Shown: piece after piece, positions 61,867 through 64,000 of the stretch | How the letters are laid out: the number at the start of each line of letters is the position of its first letter | Numbering within the stretch: the stretch's first letter is position 1 | Assembly: GCF_002237655.1 (NCBI RefSeq) | Contig: NZ_NOKT01000017.1 | Location: forward strand, 1 to 64,000 | DNA: 64,000 bases | Source: Streptomyces sp. XY006 | Lineage (GTDB): Bacteria; Actinomycetota; Actinomycetes; Streptomycetales; Streptomycetaceae | Direction: 5' to 3' | The notes under the pieces: generated by a model | What the model was told of the DNA's origin: nothing | Databases searched by the model: none | What the model saw: only the letters and a program-made list of their open reading frames with translations | Translations under genes and position numbers: made by a program

Positions 61867-61903
61867 GGGGCGCGGGCCCACGGGGGGGATGGGCCCGCGC
61901 CCC
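61867..61903 (-). terminator. Perfect 14-bp hairpin after the ligase gene
   Basis: Arms GGGGCGCGGGCCCA (61867-61880) and TGGGCCCGCGCCCC (61890-61903) with a nine-base loop, just past the ligase stop on the minus strand. It separates the ligase transcript from the nitrate operon. Confidence 0.75.
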
Positions 61904-61934
61904 GGGGAGGAGGCGGCGCGGGGGGGGCCGGGGC

Positions 61935-63503
61935 TTACGCTCCCGTCCGCTCCGCCTTCAGCAGCCGGGCCAGCTCCAGCCGCTTGATCTTGGTCGTGGC
62001 GGTCTGGGGCAGGTCGTCGAGCTTCCACTGGACGGGGTCCGCCATCGCGGGCAGGCCGGCCACCGCCCGCTTCCAGGCCGCGAGGTCGAGCGGCTTGTCG
62101 TCACGGGTGCACACCACGGGCAGCGGCTTGCCGTCCTCGTCGGGGACGATGATGACCTCGACGAGCTCCGGTATCCGGGCGAAGAGGGTGTCCTCGATCT
62201 CCAGGGTGCTGTCGATGCCCTCGATCTCGTCGACCTCACGGTCGAGCAGGTGCAGGCAGCCCCACTTGGTGCGGTAGCCCAGGTCGCCCATGCGCCACCA
62301 CTCGCCGTCGGCCTGCTTCTCCCAGCGCTCGTGCTCGCCGAGGTAGGTGACGATCCGCCCGTCGGAACGCACCTCGATGTAGCCGGGGTTGGACTTGGTG
62401 GGGCGCTTGCCGTCCCGGCTGACCACCCGGACGCCCGTCATGCCGGGGAACGGGGAGCCCACGCAGCGGCCGTCGGCGTCCGCGCCGCGCTTCTTCGAGT
62501 AGGTGCGCCCGGCGATCGGGCCGACCTCGCTCTGCCCGTACATCTGCACGAACTGCGGCGACTCGCGGCGGGACGCGGTGAGCATCAGGTGCACGGTGCG
62601 CGGGTGGATGGCGTCGAAGGTGCTGCTGAAGTACTTCACGTTCGCCAGCGGCCGGCGCGGGTCGTCGACCAGCACCTCCCAGCGCAGGAACGTGTTCGGG
62701 TGCGCCTCGATCAGGCCGGGCGGCGCCTGCCGGAACACCTCGGCCACGACCTCCGGGTCGTCGTCCCGGAGGATGATCATCGGGTGCCCCTGGAGGATCG
62801 TGATGGGCATGGCCGTGAACATCCGCGAGTGCACGAACGACACGTGGATGGCCACCGGTTCGCTGCGGCCCACCAGGGACGCCACCGTGCCCTGCGGGCG
62901 GTAGCGCGCCTCGAAGGTGCGCCCGGTGTGCACCGCCAGCTTGGGCGTTCCGGTGGTGCCGGAGGTGTGGGTGACCAGCGTCGGGTGGTCCGGGGGCATG
63001 GTCACCGGGGCGACCCGGGTGGAGCCGGCCAGCGAGGCGAGGCCGAGGGCCTCCTCGTGGCTGCCGGAGGCCAGGAGCACCTGCCGGGCCAGGCCGAAGA
63101 TCTCGGCGGGCAGGTGGTGCTCCAGCTTGTCCTGGTCGGTCACCAGGTACGGCCGGTCCACGCGGCGCACCAGCTCGCACACGGTGGCGCCGTCGAGCTT
63201 CGGGGACAGCAGAACCGGGACGGCTCCGATCCTGGCCGTGGAGCAGGCCAGCAGCGTGATGTCGAAGCCGTTGGTCTTGTGGACGACCACGCGTTCCCCG
63301 GGCCGGACGCCCGCCGCCCAGAGCCGGGAGGCCAGGTCGTCGACGAGGTCGGCGACCTCCGTCAGCGTCATGCGGCGCCCGCGCTCCGGAGCCACGTCGA
63401 GATCATGGTCGAGAATGACGGAATTCGCCGGGTACCGGGCCGCGGCCCGGTCGAACAGCGTGCCCAGCCGAATTCCCTTGTTTCCGATGCGCTGGAGAAA
63501 CAT
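61935..63503 (-). CDS. AMP-forming acyl/aryl-CoA ligase-like enzyme
   Basis: A 522-residue class I adenylate-forming enzyme. The ATP loop is THTSGTTGTPKLAVH, followed by MYGQSEVGPIAG and WWRMGDLGYRTKWG; the catalytic Lys is in QTATTKIKRLELARL. No carrier domain. It acts on a free carboxylic acid, making a CoA thioester or loading a carrier. It starts 89 bases after an SRPBCC-family gene. The 3-hydroxyanthranilate pathway is 11 kb away, and activation of that acid is conceivable but unproven. Confidence 0.85.
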   Translation of the reverse strand: MFLQRIGNKGIRLGTLFDRAAARYPANSVILDHDLDVAPERGRRMTLTEVADLVDDLASRLWAAGVRPGERVVVHKTNGFDITLLACSTARIGAVPVLLSPKLDGATVCELVRRVDRPYLVTDQDKLEHHLPAEIFGLARQVLLASGSHEEALGLASLAGSTRVAPVTMPPDHPTLVTHTSGTTGTPKLAVHTGRTFEARYRPQGTVASLVGRSEPVAIHVSFVHSRMFTAMPITILQGHPMIILRDDDPEVVAEVFRQAPPGLIEAHPNTFLRWEVLVDDPRRPLANVKYFSSTFDAIHPRTVHLMLTASRRESPQFVQMYGQSEVGPIAGRTYSKKRGADADGRCVGSPFPGMTGVRVVSRDGKRPTKSNPGYIEVRSDGRIVTYLGEHERWEKQADGEWWRMGDLGYRTKWGCLHLLDREVDEIEGIDSTLEIEDTLFARIPELVEVIIVPDEDGKPLPVVCTRDDKPLDLAAWKRAVAGLPAMADPVQWKLDDLPQTATTKIKRLELARLLKAERTGA

Positions 63504-63592
63504 CTGCCCACCCTCTCCTCCGCCGTGACTGTTCCTCAGCCGTGCGGCGGGCCGTTTGAATTCAGGCTCCCGTACGGATCACCGGGAAATCG

Positions 63593-64000
63593 TCACTGCT
63601 TTTCGATGACGGCCTTGATGCGGTTCAGCGTGGCGTCGAGGTCCTGTTCGAGCTTGGCGGTCCAGTCGGCGACGAAGCGCTTGCGGTCGTCCTCGTCCAG
63701 GTCGGCGACGATCTTGTGGATGCCGGCGGTCGCCCGGCCCATGCGGAAGTGGTGGGTGAGGACGCAGCCGTCGTCGGCGGGTGCCATGTCGAAGCCCCAG
63801 ATGCTCTCCTGGTCCTCGCGGGCGTGGGTGAGCATCATCCACTGGAAGGTGCGGCCGGGCTCGGCGGCGGTGATGCGGCACTCGGTGTGCCAGACGCCGC
63901 GCACCAGGGGGGCCCAGGCCACGACGTCCTCGCTGCGCAGGTTCTCGCCGCGGAAGACGGCGCCGACGGTGGAGGGTTCGCCGGAGACCCACGTGCCGCC
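63593..64000 (-). CDS. SRPBCC (START-like) family protein, 5' end outside window
   Basis: The last 135 residues are visible and the frame stays open to the window edge. The run WVSGEPSTVGAVFRGENLR, then GVWHTECRITAAEPGRTFQW and GCVLTHHFRMGRA match the SRPBCC fold used by polyketide cyclases and hydrophobic-ligand binders. The C-terminus is a long helix (DLDATLNRIKAVIEKQ). It precedes the ligase gene, suggesting a joint role in a biosynthetic locus to the right. Confidence 0.75.
   Translation of the reverse strand, partial: GGTWVSGEPSTVGAVFRGENLRSEDVVAWAPLVRGVWHTECRITAAEPGRTFQWMMLTHAREDQESIWGFDMAPADDGCVLTHHFRMGRATAGIHKIVADLDEDDRKRFVADWTAKLEQDLDATLNRIKAVIEKQ

Overview
The window is very GC-rich, with strong G/C at third codon positions, frequent GTG/TTG starts, 1-4 base stop/start overlaps and long perfect hairpins between convergent genes. 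Together with the gene content (MbtH and LmbU-type proteins, monomeric isocitrate dehydrogenase, TPR-CHAT protein, class II DAHP synthase) this points to a Streptomyces chromosome. I saw no tRNA, rRNA, CRISPR array or insertion sequence.

Region 1 (1-16.8 kb) is a nonribosomal peptide cluster, cut at the left edge. On the minus strand are MbtH, a LmbU-family regulator, a free adenylation enzyme, a free carrier protein, a FAD oxidoreductase and a large NRPS (C-A-T-E-C-A..., 3' end outside). Diverging from these, a plus-strand operon encodes E1-alpha, E1-beta, a free lipoyl domain, an ACP, a KAS III-like enzyme, a medium-chain dehydrogenase and an acyl-CoA dehydrogenase. I infer that this operon makes an unusual acyl-ACP for the NRPS. 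A perfect 17-bp hairpin closes it.

Region 2 (16.9-33.9 kb) is mostly ordinary: a ribbon-helix-helix protein/DUF4097/DrrAB-type ABC operon, a CitA/CitB-type two-component system, a lipoprotein, an ABC exporter, an LPG-synthase-like membrane protein, a crotonase, MscS, isocitrate dehydrogenase, a DUF5713 protein, an N-formylglutamate amidohydrolase family protein and a CYP158-like P450.

Region 3 (33.9-44.3 kb) groups a subtilisin-like protease without a signal peptide, a sigma factor and a small acidic protein, facing a TPR-CHAT caspase-like protease, then a large LuxR regulator and an astacin-like metalloprotease. Two intergenic regions here, and one about 2.6 kb further right, share the motif TTYGATACAG. 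A degenerate 28-bp tandem repeat lies between the CHAT and LuxR genes. I regard this as the best candidate for a poorly described signalling or conflict system. A divergent transaldolase follows.

Region 4 (44.7-55.5 kb) holds a six-gene operon for 3-hydroxyanthranilate: class II DAHP synthase, DHHA dehydrogenase, PhzD, PhzE, chorismate synthase and shikimate kinase. It converges on a minus-strand set of carboxylesterase, asparagine synthetase and arylamine N-acetyltransferase. Region 5 (55.6-61.8 kb) is a nitrate-assimilation operon (NarK, NasA and two FAD reductases). The right edge carries an AMP-forming ligase and a partial SRPBCC protein, probably the margin of a further cluster.
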